A stretch of DNA of 64,000 nt from Angiostrongylus vasorum (GCA_018806985.1 JADANN010000328.1:682001-746000); one strand, 5' to 3'. Counted from the stretch's first letter, positions 22,100-34,220 are shown. Notes: generated by a model from the sequence alone, not told the origin. Translations and numbers: made by a program.

Positions 22100-23270
22100 C
22101 TTGCAGTTTTCTTGTTTAAAAGATGGCCGATAACTTTCCGAGGTTTCATACCATTCCGGATTACGGTGATGATACGTGGAAACACAAAGTGTGTAGGCTC
22201 AACTTAATGAATATCGATGGTTATGAAGCGTTGAAAAGATTATATACATTGTTGACTCTATTTTGCATATATCATTCTTTATTTACCAAAAAAGTCAATA
22301 GAAAGCAAGAGTCGACAAAAAAGGATTGCAAAGTTCTAAATTCTAGTGCTTCACACCGGCGGTAAAAAACAAACTAGTCAAGAAATGAAGTTAACTCAAA
22401 ACATTACGAGATAGAAACCAGCAAGACCGTATGGAAACCACAAGAAAAAGAAAAAGTAACAAACTGAAACAACTCACGGAAACCTGTTCTGTCCCGTGCA
22501 GGCTCAACAAAGGGATATCATTCAGTCTACTTGCTCGTGAAAGAGCAAAACACCAATACGGCTCACGAGCATTTGCATAATCAACTGATTTGAACGTCTC
22601 TGTACTAAAAAGAAATTAAAGCTACCCAATAACATCCAATGCAGTCCCTCTCTTTGTAACATTAGGACGGAATCAAAACTCGATTACACATGAAAACATA
22701 AAAGAAAACAAACATATCTATACTAAAGGAATTGAAATAAAGTTAAAATAGTGAACAAACTAATAAGGCTCCCACCTAGAGCACACGTATGATTCCCCCG
22801 TCTACGAACTGATCTATGTCGGTTATCCTTAATTGTCCATCTATGCTGAATATATGCCGTATGCCAAGAGGAAGGGCAGCCGAGTCACCCATTGTTTTCG
22901 ATAGATCCCCCACTAATGGTTTCATGCTTCGAACACGATCGATACGTAGAGCATACCACAATCCCTAAACGAAGAGTTGACAAAGCTTATGGATACAGTG
23001 GCTTTCTGGACTTACTTTATAATACTGGTCGCCGTTGCGATAGAACCGTATTCGTTTCGCTTTTGCAGATCGCGAAACACACCTAAGCGGTTTCCGCATG
23101 CTGTTAACATCTGATGGATTCTGCACTTCTGTTCCACTTTCAACTGGAGATGAGTTGAATGAGTCACGACTGCAAAAAGTGCAAGAACTCAGTCTACCAT
23201 GAGTGAGGAAGTCTAGGTGTTGCCATGTTTCAAAGGCTATAGCTGCTTTTTTTGTTTTCCGTGAATCCAT
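22100..23270 (-). pseudogene. Doublecortin-domain protein gene, partial, with frameshift
   Basis: Three minus-strand exons encode doublecortin (DCX) sequence, a tubulin-binding ubiquitin-like fold. Exon A (23,270-23,016) starts at an ATG and ends with AKRIRFYRNGDQYYK before GTAAGT. After a 51 bp intron, exon B (22,964-22,776) continues in phase with GLWYALRIDRVRS, LPLGIRHIFSIDG and ITDIDQFVDGG. The end of the first DCX repeat is shifted by one base: the expected SYVCS motif appears only in the neighbouring frame at 22,790. Exon C (about 22,202-22,100) begins the second repeat with IITVIRNGMKPRKV and HLLNKKTA, then a strong CAAG|GTAAG donor. The rest of repeat 2 was not found. One extra A near 22,790 may be a true mutation or an assembly error. 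Confidence 0.75.
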
Positions 23271-23409
23271 TGCAGATTAGAGCTCCGTTTCAGGGAATTT
23301 TCACAACGCTCATACTATCCTAATGAAAGAATAACAATAGCAAGTTTTCTTTCGATGTATTCACATTTAAATCTGCAGAATAAAATACATTACTACAGGA
23401 GACTGAAGA

Positions 23410-23530
23410 CTAGCTGTGGACCATCGACTCGGATCATCGGCTCTGATGAAGACGAAGACGTTGAAAAAGTTGGCCAAATAAAACTAATTTGTCAACCTTA
23501 TGTAAAGCTCGACAATTTATACACATATTG
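23410..23530 (+). repeat. Hammerhead-like repeat, single copy
   Basis: CTGATGA (23,443-23,449) is followed by a GACG-AAGA-CGTT helix II and GAAAAAGTTGGCC. The second core box is altered (GAAAA instead of GAAAC), so cleavage activity is doubtful. The flanks match the inverted pair at 2,945-3,245. Confidence 0.55.
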
Positions 23531-24594
23531 TTCAATTTATTACCGAAACGGTCGGTTTGAAAATTGTTTTAGTGTAGGAGTGTTCGTGGTTATACAACTA
23601 CGACGTAGAGCACGGCTTCACGACGCCAAGAGTGTCACGAAAGATGAGAAGCTCGACATTCCCATCTAAAATCCCAAAGGAACCAAAAATTACGATGTGA
23701 TAGAGCCAATGAGTTATAATCATACAGAAACTGTGAAACATTTCATATTCTTCAAAAACAGAGAAACCTTTTAAGTAAATCTGACTCGGTACAAGGATGA
23801 ATTGAGATTTCACAAGAGCTCGCTGGCTGGGAGTTAGCCGAAGTTTAGGAGTGCTACAGTTGATATAAAGCACTGGTAAAAAACAGTGATTGTGACCAAT
23901 AGATTAAAACAAAAGCTTCATTAGAAGGAAACAAATTCATAATATAGAATATGAATAACGGGCACTAACCTCTCCACTACAGTCGAAGATGTCATCGAAC
24001 TCGGTAACTGGTCCAACTCTAGCTTCACATCAAAGGACAACACTGGAGGTGTGAGCAGATCGTCGTTCAGTGCTAGTTAGTGGCGTGTTGCTAAAAAACA
24101 ACGCCTTGGTGCACACCAAGATTTTCGTTGTTAATAAAACGTCAACGATCACAGTCAGATTCCATGGTGTCACTTAAAATCGGAATAATCTTCACGGATC
24201 AAATACAACAGTAGGAATTCAATCAGTAGACGTTCGTCCGAAATACACAAAGCAGAACGACTTTGGTAGATGACAACATACTGTCGTTATATTTCTTCCA
24301 CAAAAATGGCTTACACACCCTGAGTCAAGGTAGTCTATGAACATACCGTATAAGGAACCAAATGCATGTAGATACAGTAGTTAGAGTTCCCCCTGTAATA
24401 AAGACGTGGTAATTGGTTCATTCATGCTGTATATACGCCATGCATCATAACCAGGCCGGCAAATTGAACGGAGACAGCGAAAAGTTCCCTCCGATCCACT
24501 AAAACTGGTGACTACGCTTGAGGTGAGCGCTTGAGGTGATACTTTACAAAGCCGAACTTCACTTAAGCTCAGTGTGAATCATCAATAAATTTCT

Positions 24595-24720
24595 TTGAAT
24601 TGTTCAGCTTAAACGAGGTTAATACACGACTTTAATTCGGCTAACGTTCCCATGTCTTCGTCTTCTTCTGATGAAGCCGAATAAAAATTGTAAATTAACC
24701 TCGTGTAAACTGCACCATTC
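24595..24720 (-). repeat. Hammerhead-like repeat, degenerate
   Basis: Minus-strand GAAGAAGACGAAGACA followed by AACGTTAGCCGAAT matches the 2,945-3,245 family. The CTGANGA box is disrupted. The segment is bounded by short inverted repeats (CGAGGTTAAT near both ends). Confidence 0.45.
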
Positions 24721-24769
24721 GGAGAAAACGCTGCACTAAAAGAAGCTGTTTATTATATGAATGAAAATT

Positions 24770-24945
24770 TCTGGATTAAGTTTCGTCTGCTGAGGTTACG
24801 AAACTGTTTGGATGAGTAGATTTTACGCCAATTTGACCTTTCCAGACTCCAGGGAAGGGCAAACCGCCAAAACTTAACAATTCTGCATTAATAAATGCTG
24901 TAATAACAACCTATCGTTTGCTCATCAAGAAAAACAGTGAGTGGA
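24770..24945 (+). mobile_element. Degenerate PLE pseudo-LTR remnant
   Basis: It shares the order CCTTTCCAGRCTC, GGAAGGGC, CCGCC and, after a gap, GCTGTAATAACAACC...TTTGCTCATCAAGAAAA with the pseudo-LTR at 21,365-21,600. The ribozyme core is mutated. Confidence 0.5.
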
Positions 24946-25452
24946 AAACACAACTCATGAGATCTATTCCAGTCTCACCGGCGTTCAAACACACCTGCTT
25001 TCACATAACTATGGGGAGGATGACTATGTCATTGTAACGGCTCTTCCTGTCAAGAACCAACATGCTGTCTCATCGATGAACACTTGCGCACTACCTAGTT
25101 CCTGCGAGATCGGAACTGAACATCTCATGAACCTAAGGCCAGTTCTCGTCATACACACACAAACGCGAACGTTCCTACGTTACCTGCTGAATTGTAAGGC
25201 GACAAGAGTGTAACAAATGGAAAAATTACGAACGCTTTCGTTCACCACCGCAGACACCTGCGGTCCGGAGTTCTGCAAATTTTTCAGCATCATTGAAGTT
25301 ATATTTCACAATGTACTCTGCAATTAAAAAAGAGTACGCAATAAATAATACGTTAAGATCCTTTGAATATTCCATTTCCTTGACTTTGCAGTGTTACTAC
25401 ATGTCCTTTTCTAGTTTTCAGAACTCGCTCGTGAGCTTCCACTGAAAAGAAG

Positions 25453-25569
25453 ATGTCTATGGCTAACGTGATGCTTGTTACAGCGCTCGTGCGAACACGA
25501 CCATTGAACGAGAAGGAATTGCTTGAAAACGCACAAGAGTGCGTTGAACTCAGAGTAGAGTCGAATCAG
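25453..25569 (+). pseudogene. Kinesin first exon, isolated but open copy
   Basis: From ATG 25,453 the exon encodes 39 residues (MSMANVMLVTALVRTRPLNE, then KELLENAQECVELRVESNQ) and ends at CAG|GTGCGT. The LVRTRPLNE motif is the first strand of the kinesin motor. The exon is open and has a proper donor. However, no second exon follows in this block, since the next 11 kb hold other genes. It is probably an orphan copy of the exon at 35,071. Confidence 0.7.
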
Positions 25570-25616
25570 GTGCGTGTTCTCTTCACAAAATATGGTCCTT
25601 TAACCGTGAATTTGGA

Positions 25617-25900
25617 GGGGTGCGTGTAGCGCAGTGGTTGAAGGCGTCGTGAAATACGCATGGGATCGATCCTCGCACCCTGGGCTCACCAAGCCCTTCC
25701 ATGCTTTCGGGTCGGCAGATTTATGGCAGACTTGTCTGGAAGGATAGCAGCACTGGCTCGATACAATGGCAGGCCACCGCGAGTAATGTAAAGGCCAGAT
25801 ACGCATTCAGTCACCTGCAGCAATGCTTAATGAAGTCGAGTGCATGGCGCATTCCTTAGGGATTGGTCATTATCAAGAGCTTTATCATTTATCCTTTCAA
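25617..25900 (+). mobile_element. SINE1 copy inside duplicated block
   Basis: Full-length SINE1 with box A TAGCGCAGTGG and box B GGATCGATCC, at the same place as the copy at 35,262-35,535. It was therefore inserted before the block duplicated. Confidence 0.9.
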
Positions 25901-27139
25901 GTAGAATTTATTTAATCCACTTGTTCCGCAGTCGGCTGGGTTTCAGTCTGTGGCTACGTGAAACTACTTTTTTCAAAACACATTCTGCTCATAGTATTTT
26001 TTTGGTTTTTTTGCTAGTCCCGCCAACTTGTCTAGTTTCTTCATTCGTGTTTAGCTGAGGTCGACTTTGAAATTAGGCAGAATTAGTATCTCTGGAACAA
26101 AGGCGTTTTTTTAGGACTGTGCATATATAATGGGTAGGACAGATTGCCATTGTTAGAGTATTCAGTTTGAGCTTTGGATGGTAGTCTTGTGCTTACATGA
26201 CGGCGATTTAGATTTCCCTTTGAGAAGGCGTGAATTGTTGTTCGACATGAAGTAAGCGCAAGTGATCACGCATTGTTTGTCGGGTTCTGCGAAGAGTCCT
26301 GGTTTGTTATGGGCTCCAATTTAGGTAATTCTTCCTGGAATATTGATTTCACTTTCGAGAGTAGTGCGTAATGGAGGTTCCATACGCTCTGAAGAAATTG
26401 TTTTCTTTGTAAGGTTGGTAATGTAAATCATACAATCGGGTCACTGGTGGGAGCTACTTGCTCGATGACTGAGTATTTAGCTAGTTTTGGTTTATTCGGA
26501 TATCTGCATAGAAGCACTAGTTTATCTTCCTTCAAGTGCATTGCTATTCCTAGAACTTTTCTACACACTTGTTAATGCCAAATCCCTCGGTCGATTTGAT
26601 GGATCATTTGTTGGTCGTTCGTTAGAAGTTCTCCTTCGTTCACACTCAAATCTTCGGAAAATTTCCTTTGATTGCTTATTTTTGAGGAAGTGCTTTATAG
26701 ACGGTCTTGTGATATTATCGTTTTCGAAGCGTGTGTTGTTGGTAATCTCGTGAGCGAGTGTCGGGTTGGACACTTGAGTTTTTAAGCTGTGCTTAATTAT
26801 TCTTGCAAGGAAGAATGGCAAGGAATTAAGGCCGAGGGTAACACATGTGAATCGTTCATAACCATGTCTCTTGGCTGCAATGGTTGTATGGTGTCGCTGT
26901 TCCATAGAAGTTCAAGAGCATCTCTTCTTCACTCACGGAGTTGTATTTGCTAAAGGACTTCGTCTAATACGAAAACGATTTAGAATGTAATAAAGGAGAT
27001 TCAGGAACAGAGACGACGCTGTTCTTTGAAAGAGCGGAGGATCAATGAGTCATATCATCAGTAAAACGGTGAAGCATGAAAAATAATGCGCTTGCCGTTG
27101 TTCAATTCCAGACGGGAACGACAAACATTCGACCATTCA

Positions 27140-27350
27140 AGGATCACAGAGGTGATTGAATGCATATCTGGCCTGTACAGTGACTTTCAATACTTACCGA
27201 TATATCAAACTAATGATGTTCTCATCCAGATAGATCTAGATTCAATTTACCGATCCTGGATGGATGAAGCGCTTGGTGTGCCCGAGGTGCGCAATCCAAC
27301 CAACTACTGGCCATATATATTATGTGTAGTAGAACACTTCTAACCACTAC
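27140..27350 (-). mobile_element. SINE1 copy, strongly diverged
   Basis: On the minus strand the TGTGGCGTAGTGG head (27,340) and the ATATGCATTCAATCACCTC segment (27,150) survive. The middle is largely replaced. Confidence 0.55.
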
Positions 27351-27420
27351 GCCACATGCATCTGTTAGTAAAAGTGCAATTTTTTAAGATGCATAAAACT
27401 GTCTCAGTTGATATCTTGAG

Positions 27421-30400
27421 GAGACATGGGGCAATCTATGCAATCGGATTTTGTTTGTGTCAAATACCACCGATGACGAATTACCCATGTTGATTGTGGA
27501 TTTGCACGAAAGTAGAGATGACTTATGGCTAAAGACGAGGAAAGCCTTTGAATGGATTTACCAAAATACGTTGGTAGGATAGATATTTCAATAAGAATTT
27601 TAACTCTACCGTCAACTTATCTCCGGATTTAAGGACGATTATGACTGGTTCCTAAAAGCAGACGACGACACGTATTTCCATATGGATAATCTTAGAGGAT
27701 TTCTCAAGGTGATTTAGAGGAAGTGTGAAAACGAATTCAAATAAAGAGGAACCTTTCGCAGAATGAAAATGTATTCCTCTTAATATATCAACTTCTTGAG
27801 GTTTAACGCTCACTCCTTTTCTGTTCTGGTTCTACCTCATTAACTGTGTAAATATAATAATTCCAACAATCTAGAACTGCTAGAAAATGATCTGGTACTA
27901 TAAAACATCATGAGTAAGAACGCCCTACAAATAACCAACACTTAAATGGCACGTTTCTAATTATCATACGATCTCCAAAACACCACTGGTCGTTTGAGTT
28001 AGTTTTCATACGTGATGGCGCAGTTTCTATGCTCACTGGTGGCCATTGTGGAAAGCAAAGCTGTTCTATGCATCATAATTAGATAATCATGAATATTTCC
28101 TTGTAACTGCAAAGCAGCAAGCCGCCACGGGAGCATTTTTGGAAGCTCTCAGCGTTGAATAATCGCTGATGGATGTGCTATGCATCCGATTCCATTCGCA
28201 GCACCGCAGTGATGGAAAGCGTACCTCATACTCAGTGACTTGTGATAGTTTACCGAACAATCAAGACAATTTCACTTTTTTATTTACTTCACAATCGTCC
28301 TTTTTACATGGCAGGGTATAAAAATGAAACCGACTGAGAGGAAGGCAAAGTAAGGGCCTCGGCTGCTGGAGTGGATAACACGTGAGCCACATGAAGGGAT
28401 AATCGTGGGTTGGAAGACCAGCTGAGGGTCCGAGTTTTGCTTCCATCTCAGCATTCTCGAGATTGCACGAATACCACTGTATCTTCCCAGACAAATCTGC
28501 TACCGACCTGCCGACCTTAGATGGATGGAGGAGTTGGTGCGCTCGGGGGCAACAGATCGAATCAGAGACCGATACAGTGTGCATCGCAGGGCACCTCTAA
28601 CCACTGCGCTATGCGCGCGCTTAGAAGACAATTCTTATAAACATCATTCAAGGTTCGATAAACATTTTAGCTATTGCATTACATATTTACAGAATTATTC
28701 ACCAGAGCAACCATTCTCGATCGGTCACCAATTCAAAGTGAGCGGAATGCACGACACATACCACAGCGGTGGCGCAGGATACATACTGAGTCGAGAAGCA
28801 CTGAGAAAGTAATGATTTTCTACAACAAAATTTAAAATGGAAATGGTTAGAAATACTACATTTAGACTGGGTGGCAAAGGGTTCACTAAGAACGCAAACT
28901 GTGCTCAAAAAAACGAACACGAAGACCTATTTATGGGAAGATGTCTTAAATCACTTGGAATAGATGTGATAGATGGCGCTGACAAAAATGGTGCTTACAG
29001 GTGAACGGACTCAAAGAAAGAATTTCTTGAAAATCTCGGTATTCTAGAAAAACAGTAGATCATAACTGGTTAGAAGTCCAAGGAGTTGTAATCCATAGGT
29101 GTAAAAGACTAGTTAATCTTTCAGATTTCATCCTATTGCAATTTGGGATCTTCTTACTAATAACGCACCGAAATGGTTAGCAGATAAGTCGATGACACAC
29201 TTGCAGGTTGGTACTTTCACAAAATTGAGGGTGTACATAGATTTGGAGAAAAAATTGGAATTAACTGTTCCCACATCACTTGTTAGGTCAATGAATAAGT
29301 TTTTAGATTTCCTTAATTCAAACTCTTTTAAAACAGCTTGAGGCAACATTCTCAGAAAATGTAGTTTCCACAGTTTTCTACGCCTTCTTGCCTACATTCT
29401 GTAAAAAATTGAAGCAACTTTGATAGAAGATAGCCGATAAGAACTGATCTATGTATCTTTGCATTAGATATTTAGTAGTCTCCAGATAACTTATGCTGCT
29501 TAGAGCATTGAGAACGTGTTTCCGCTGTTCCAGCCCAAAAAATTGTACTAATTTTGTAAAGTTTTGGTATTATGTCTTCTAGGCTTCATAACAAACAAAG
29601 TACTTTGATCAACGACCATACTGCTGATTCGATCAGTTTTTCTAAGTCTGCCAAGTATGTCTTCCTGTGAATTGTCATATACCACCCACTTTCACTTTCA
29701 TCTGAGGCTATGATCCGCCATAGGAAGCCCTCTCTCCTGTCTTGGTAACAATATTACTGTTGTTTCCTAAACATCCACTTAGTAAGTCAGTTCTTTATTC
29801 TCTCATAATGCAAGTTAGTTTCTATTTGCTAACCCCACAAGTATGAAAGGTTTAGTGAACCCGGGACGCGTGAGTGGTGCTGCACAGACTCATCGTATTA
29901 TCCCACTATGTAATTAGTCGGAGATAGCAGTATGCACTTCTGCATAGGGCTAATAAAATCCAAAACGTACAAGAAAACCAAGTCAATAGAAGGGCAGCGA
30001 CTACGACACATTACTGTGCTTAATCGTCATTAATTAATTTTTACCCGTTGAAAAAAGGGCGCGTGTGGCGCAGTGGTCGGAGGCGCTCTGCAACACAAAT
30101 GTGGAATCGATTCCCTGCGCCCAAGCCCCACCAAGCCTTCCATCTCTCCGGGGTCGGCAAATTGGTACCAGACTTGTCTGGGAGGATAGCAGCACTGGCT
30201 CGATACATCGGTAGGCCACCGCGAGCTATCGTAAAGGCCAAATATGCATTCAATCACCTCCAACGATACTTAATGAAGTAGAATACATGGCGCATCCCTC
30301 AGGGATTGATCAACGCAAAGAGCTTTATCCTTTTATTTATTTTATACCTGTTGTATTGCTATCATGTTTTCTAACGTTAAGACAAGGCAAACAGGGTATA

Positions 30401-33400
30401 GTCGTGAAGTCACACATGTGGTCTTCTACAAAGCAAGAAAAACTGTTCATCAGCACGTATTAAAGGCGCTGTAAAGAACTGCTTTTCATTCATTGATGTT
30501 GTCAGTCGCTGTATACCACTTAAGGGCATTCATTTTATTAATCGATTACTAACGTATTCAAAACGCCTCAAAACGACATCATATTCTCTGAAATGTGGAA
30601 TCGATGGATATAAGGAACATAAATGTGGCACAGAAATACACTTCAGCTGTCACACAAAACGATGCGCAGGGCTAGTAACATCGGTTAGTTAATGTACGAG
30701 TACTTTTTAACGCACATAAGAGTTAGATAACACACAAAAGCTGTTCAGGAACATGTGAACATCACTTGCATCACCCTTAATTCCGTTGATCGTCGAGTGA
30801 CTCGGACGGGCGCCAGTAAATCTTCCATTTTTTCCCTATCGTGTGCAAGAGTAGCCCACTGCTCGCTCTAGGGACTTGTCGAGCACCACATCTTTCTTCT
30901 AGGCTCTTCGTGAAGAACTCTGACCATTGGGTCAGTGGTCTTCCTTCAGTACGTTTGACACCCCGAGGAATCCAGTCACTAACGGCTCTCGTCCATCGGT
31001 TGTCATTCATACGCATTACGTGTCCTGCCCACCTTATCTTCGACTGTTTGGCGTACATAATAGCATCTTTGATTTTCGATCGTTGACGTAGGTCGGAGCA
31101 TCGGATCCCATCCCTTAGTTGTGTGAAACGGGGTACTCCTAGCATCGTCCTTTCGACTGCGCGTTCGATGACGCTCAGTGATCCTTCATCCTGCTTACGA
31201 AGTGACCAGGTTTCTCACGCATACGTTAGGACAGCAAGTACCGTTGAGTCGAAAAGGTGGGCACGGAGTCGCGTTTTCCTTATTCTCTGCACTACATCCT
31301 CGATGCTCTTGAAAGCTCACCAAGCCGCTCGTTTCCTTCTGCTCAACTCTGGAGCTAAGTCGTTCAACATGTTCATTTCCCGACCTAGATGGATATAATT
31401 GAAGCATTCGGAGGCATTCGTTCTGTTGAGCGTTAATGGGGGCATACGAAACCAATCCGTTCTTCATGAACATCGTTTTTGTGAGGTTTAATCAAAGACC
31501 AATCTTTCCACAGGCTTTATCAAAGTCGGCAACCATACGTTCCGCTTGGCTAATGTTTGGTGTTGTAGGGGCGATGTCATCAGCAAAGCGAAGATGATTT
31601 AACTGCCGACCATCGATTTTCACTCCCATATTATCCCATTCCAATGTTCGCATGACGTTCTGGAGGGTGGCGGTAAATAATTTTGGCGAGATGGTATCGC
31701 CTTGCCTAACTCCTCTTTTGACGTCAATGTTAACATCGTTGTAGAATGGTGATATCTTGGTTGTGAAATTTTGTGCAGCTCACGAAAAATCTTTATGTAC
31801 TGAGCAGGGCTCCTTGACTATCAAGGGCTTCCATGACTGCTTTTATCTCAGTTGAATCAAAGGCCTTTTGTAAATCGATAAAATTGAGACAGAGCGGTCT
31901 TTTGTACTCACCCTACTGTACTACTGGTTTGTACTTCACTTTTGTACTCACTGTACTAGCATGGGAAAATACACAGAATACAGCAGATAATTAGAAACTA
32001 GAGAATTATGGAAAAAAATGCGATGGAATCGAGCAGTATACCGATAACCTCAAAAAACCACGGCTTCGAACCTTCTGCATGTGCCCACAGACCGTACGTA
32101 TTGGGTTCAATGCGCACCCCGATTTTGCCTCAGTGACATGCGGAAATGGCCACTGTCATGAAAGGGTTAACTCATAACGCCTAGTATGGGCATTATGGTA
32201 TCCATTTTCAGTTTAGAGCATTCCAGATTTTTTTAGCGCACAGGGTAGGTTCATTCGATAGCTAGTCGAGAGCGAGTCAAAATATTAGGGCTGAGACCAC
32301 GGAAACCATTCTCTACGTCTGATGATTCACAATAGACCTTTCTTCGAAAAATTTCATTGCCTGCTAATATGAATAACAATTAACTACTGTTTCATCTTAA
32401 TCACTATACTCATTCTATGGAGTTTGCGGATATAAGAAGCACCGAAATAAACTCAACCTATGGTGTAAAAAGCTTCCACGTGCTGACAACAATGATTTGA
32501 ATAATGGATTACAGTAACACGCAGTATATAGTAGCATACATATCGTTCATACCCACTGAACTATAGTGAAAAAAGTCTGTCCTAAAATTCTGTCATGTTC
32601 CCAATCTCTAGAGCTCTCTAGTTATTGAAGAATTGTTTTCCACCATCAAAAAAATCAGGAACTCCGCATCCCACAAAAAATCCCTAGTACTCGATTTGGA
32701 GAGTGAAGGTAAACGGTGTGCGTCCGTTGTCGACTAACTGAGAAGAAATATAGTGTTGTGCTTTTTTCACGCTTTTTGTCGCATTTCACGGTTGCTACAT
32801 GTCTGGAACATTTCTCCTATCTCCCTATTCACAGCGATGAAGCTGGTCCATTTTTCAGTATATCTGTCATTCCATTTCAAAAGGAACCGATCTTCTCACA
32901 TGAAGTCTAACAAAAAACAAAATAGAGATAGGCAGGTAAAACATTCAGATGTCTTATAGAGCAATAGAAACAGTAGAAAAACCGCTTCCATCATTCTTTT
33001 ACTGTAAGCGCAACTCGGGACTAACGATTTTAACGCCTTGATTGGTTTCAATGCATGAGGTCCTTTCCGATTGTTTTCTTTCACTCTGAAAAATTTCTCT
33101 AAACCACGTTTTGTATTAAGTCAACTACTTCATTAACATATGTGTTGTATTGGCTGAAGCCCAAAAAACGCTATTTTCTTCATATTGCACTCTTCAAGAA
33201 GTCGTTTAGTAGCGCGTGTTCATTCATCTCTGTAGGTCTTGCAGTGATTCTTTGCTTACCGTATTTTGGGCAGAATAGAACAGTTCCCGACGATCATTTT
33301 ACATCGTACGTGAGTTCAATGCATGTGAGGAACAGGAATAAATTATGGGTGGTCGTAATTGTACTGAGGGATGTGAGTAAACAACCACTGTAATAGTAAC

Positions 33401-33801
33401 CATACAAATTTGATTATTTCGAAAGAAGCCGTTTTCGACTGGATTAAAGAACTAAATACCAAGTAGAGAAGATATTCTTGTTATGTTGCACAATAATGGA
33501 GCAGGTGGTTGATTTTTTCTGCGAGATATTCCAACTGTGAAGGGATACGTTTCCGAACTAAAGAAGCAGCCTCACCTAATATTCTTGAGCAGTGGATTTG
33601 CGAAATTCTATACATGTGAAGATTACATCTACATGAAAGTTCTGTGTGACTATTTTTTCAACTCTTGTCGCATTTTAGGAGGAATTTCTTTGTTGTTCGT
33701 CATATTTCATCTCAATGCACTATGTAAATGGAGACGATCAGTATATGATAGAATACGTATTACATCGTTTGAGGCCGTATGGAATGGAAGTGCAGTTCTA
33801 A
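27421..33801 (+). CDS. C1GALT1-like core-1 beta-1,3-galactosyltransferase, partial
   Basis: Six plus-strand exons join into one open frame resembling Golgi T-synthase, which adds galactose to GalNAc-Ser/Thr on O-glycans. Exon 1 (27,421-27,573) has TWGNLCNRILFVSN. Exon 2 (27,634-27,708) has DDYDWFLKADDDTYFHMDNL with the DDD metal-binding motif. Exon 3 (28,693-28,808) has YSPEQPFSIGHQFK and SGGAGYILSREAL. Exon 4 (28,866-29,000) has EDLFMGRCLKSLGIDVIDG. Exon 5 (29,125-29,206) has RFHPIAIWDLL. Exon 6 (33,679-33,801) has CCSSYFISMHYVNGDDQYMI and LRPYG, then TAA. Introns of 60, 57 and 124 bp alternate with ones of 984 bp and 4.5 kb that are full of repeats. The N-terminal cytoplasmic and membrane-anchor part was not located, and the exon 1 acceptor (TTGAG) is weak, so the 5' end may be lost or distant. 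Confidence 0.8.
28150..28620 (-). mobile_element. SINE1 copy split by a family 3 insertion
   Basis: The SINE1 tail (28,150-28,255) and head (28,480-28,620) lie on the minus strand on either side of a plus-strand segment at 28,258-28,460. That segment has the family 3 features GAGAGGAAGGCAAAGTAAGG and ATCTCAGCATT. It lies in intron 2 of the galactosyltransferase gene. Confidence 0.6.
29342..30050. other. Intronic sequence without recognised features
   Basis: This part of the 4.5 kb last intron of the galactosyltransferase gene holds no exon or repeat that I recognise. The frame of exon 5 can be read through its donor to a TGA at 29,339, which would give an alternative, truncated C-terminus. 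Confidence 0.4.
30056..30335 (+). mobile_element. SINE1, best-preserved copy
   Basis: The head resembles a tRNA gene. GGGCGC pairs with GCGCCC as acceptor stem, box A is TGGCGCAGTGG (30,066-30,076), and box B is GGAATCGATTCC (30,103-30,114). The unrelated body carries GGTCGGCAAATTGGTACCAG, GACTTGTCTGGGAGG and CACCTCCAACGA, and it ends AGCTTTATCCTTTT. At least 15 copies occur in this window, in both orientations. Confidence 0.9.
30778..31905 (-). mobile_element. RTE LINE fragment, second lineage
   Basis: Minus-strand translation gives LNFIDLQKAFDSTEIKAVME (RT palm) near 31,880, then degraded RT, then an open C-terminal segment (31,145-30,777). The latter has LGVPRFTQLRDGIRCSDLRQ, WAGHVMRMNDNRWTRAVSDW and a WRPSESLDDQR end. 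This lineage is distinct from the element at 6,440-8,540. It is 5'-truncated, contains stops, and sits antisense in the last intron of the galactosyltransferase gene. Confidence 0.85.
31910..33140. other. Intronic sequence, nothing firm
   Basis: Apart from a short family 3-like trace near 32,100 (TTGGGTTCAATGCGC), no feature was recognised. Confidence 0.35.
33142..33310 (+). other. Possible signal-anchor exon
   Basis: From ATG 33,142 a frame with a basic start (MLYWLKPKKRYFLH) runs into a hydrophobic stretch (FISVGLAVILCLPYFG) and reaches a TAC|GTGAGT donor at 33,311. This is the layout of a type II membrane anchor, and it lies near the galactosyltransferase C-terminal exon, but on the wrong side for that gene's own N-terminus. 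It could be the start of a second, incomplete copy. The call is speculative. Confidence 0.2.
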
Positions 33802-34004
33802 TGACGAAGCAGGACGAAGACCATGCAGTCTCTAGAAGTGCAACTTCCTGACCAAGTTGAATTGTTTTCTATTCATACGATCTTGAATCCGATTTTAGCA
33901 TCATTGGTCGTAATAAAAACAAAAATAGCTTTGTTGAATGCGAAGTATTATTGAGGTCGTGGTTTGTTCATACGTGCTTAAACTCAAGTATTTATGCGAC
34001 AAAA

Positions 34005-34220
34005 AAGGGCGCGTGTGGCGCAGTGGTCGTACGCGCCCTACAACACACACACATGGGATCGGTCCCTCTGCCCCTGGACCACCAAGCCCTCTATCCCGCC
34101 GGGGTCGGAAAATCGGTAGCAAGCTTGTTTGGGAGCATAACAGCCAGGCTCGATACATCGGTAGGTCACCGCGAGTATGTACAGAGCAGATGTGCATTCA
34201 ATCACCTCCAAACGATATCT
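34005..34220 (+). mobile_element. SINE1 copy
   Basis: It has an intact tRNA-like head and is recognisable to CACCTCCAAACGAT. It is followed by a non-SINE open segment to 34,445, read open on both strands, which I could not assign. Confidence 0.85.

Larger units (their letters stand above)
25236..26980 (+). repeat. Segmental duplication, copy 1
   Basis: About 1.75 kb matches 34,860-36,625 almost continuously. It contains half of the family 3 palindrome, a kinesin first exon, a SINE1 copy and 1.1 kb of non-coding sequence. Differences are scattered substitutions and small indels. Confidence 0.9.

Noticed and set aside
30056..30125. tRNA gene
   Set aside because: The head has box A, box B and an acceptor-like stem but no convincing anticodon arm, and it continues into the SINE body; it is a SINE head.
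30030..30281. Several overlapping frames on both strands with RHTRPF or SGRRRSAT motifs
   Set aside because: They recur wherever SINE1 occurs and are its fortuitous reading frames, not genes.
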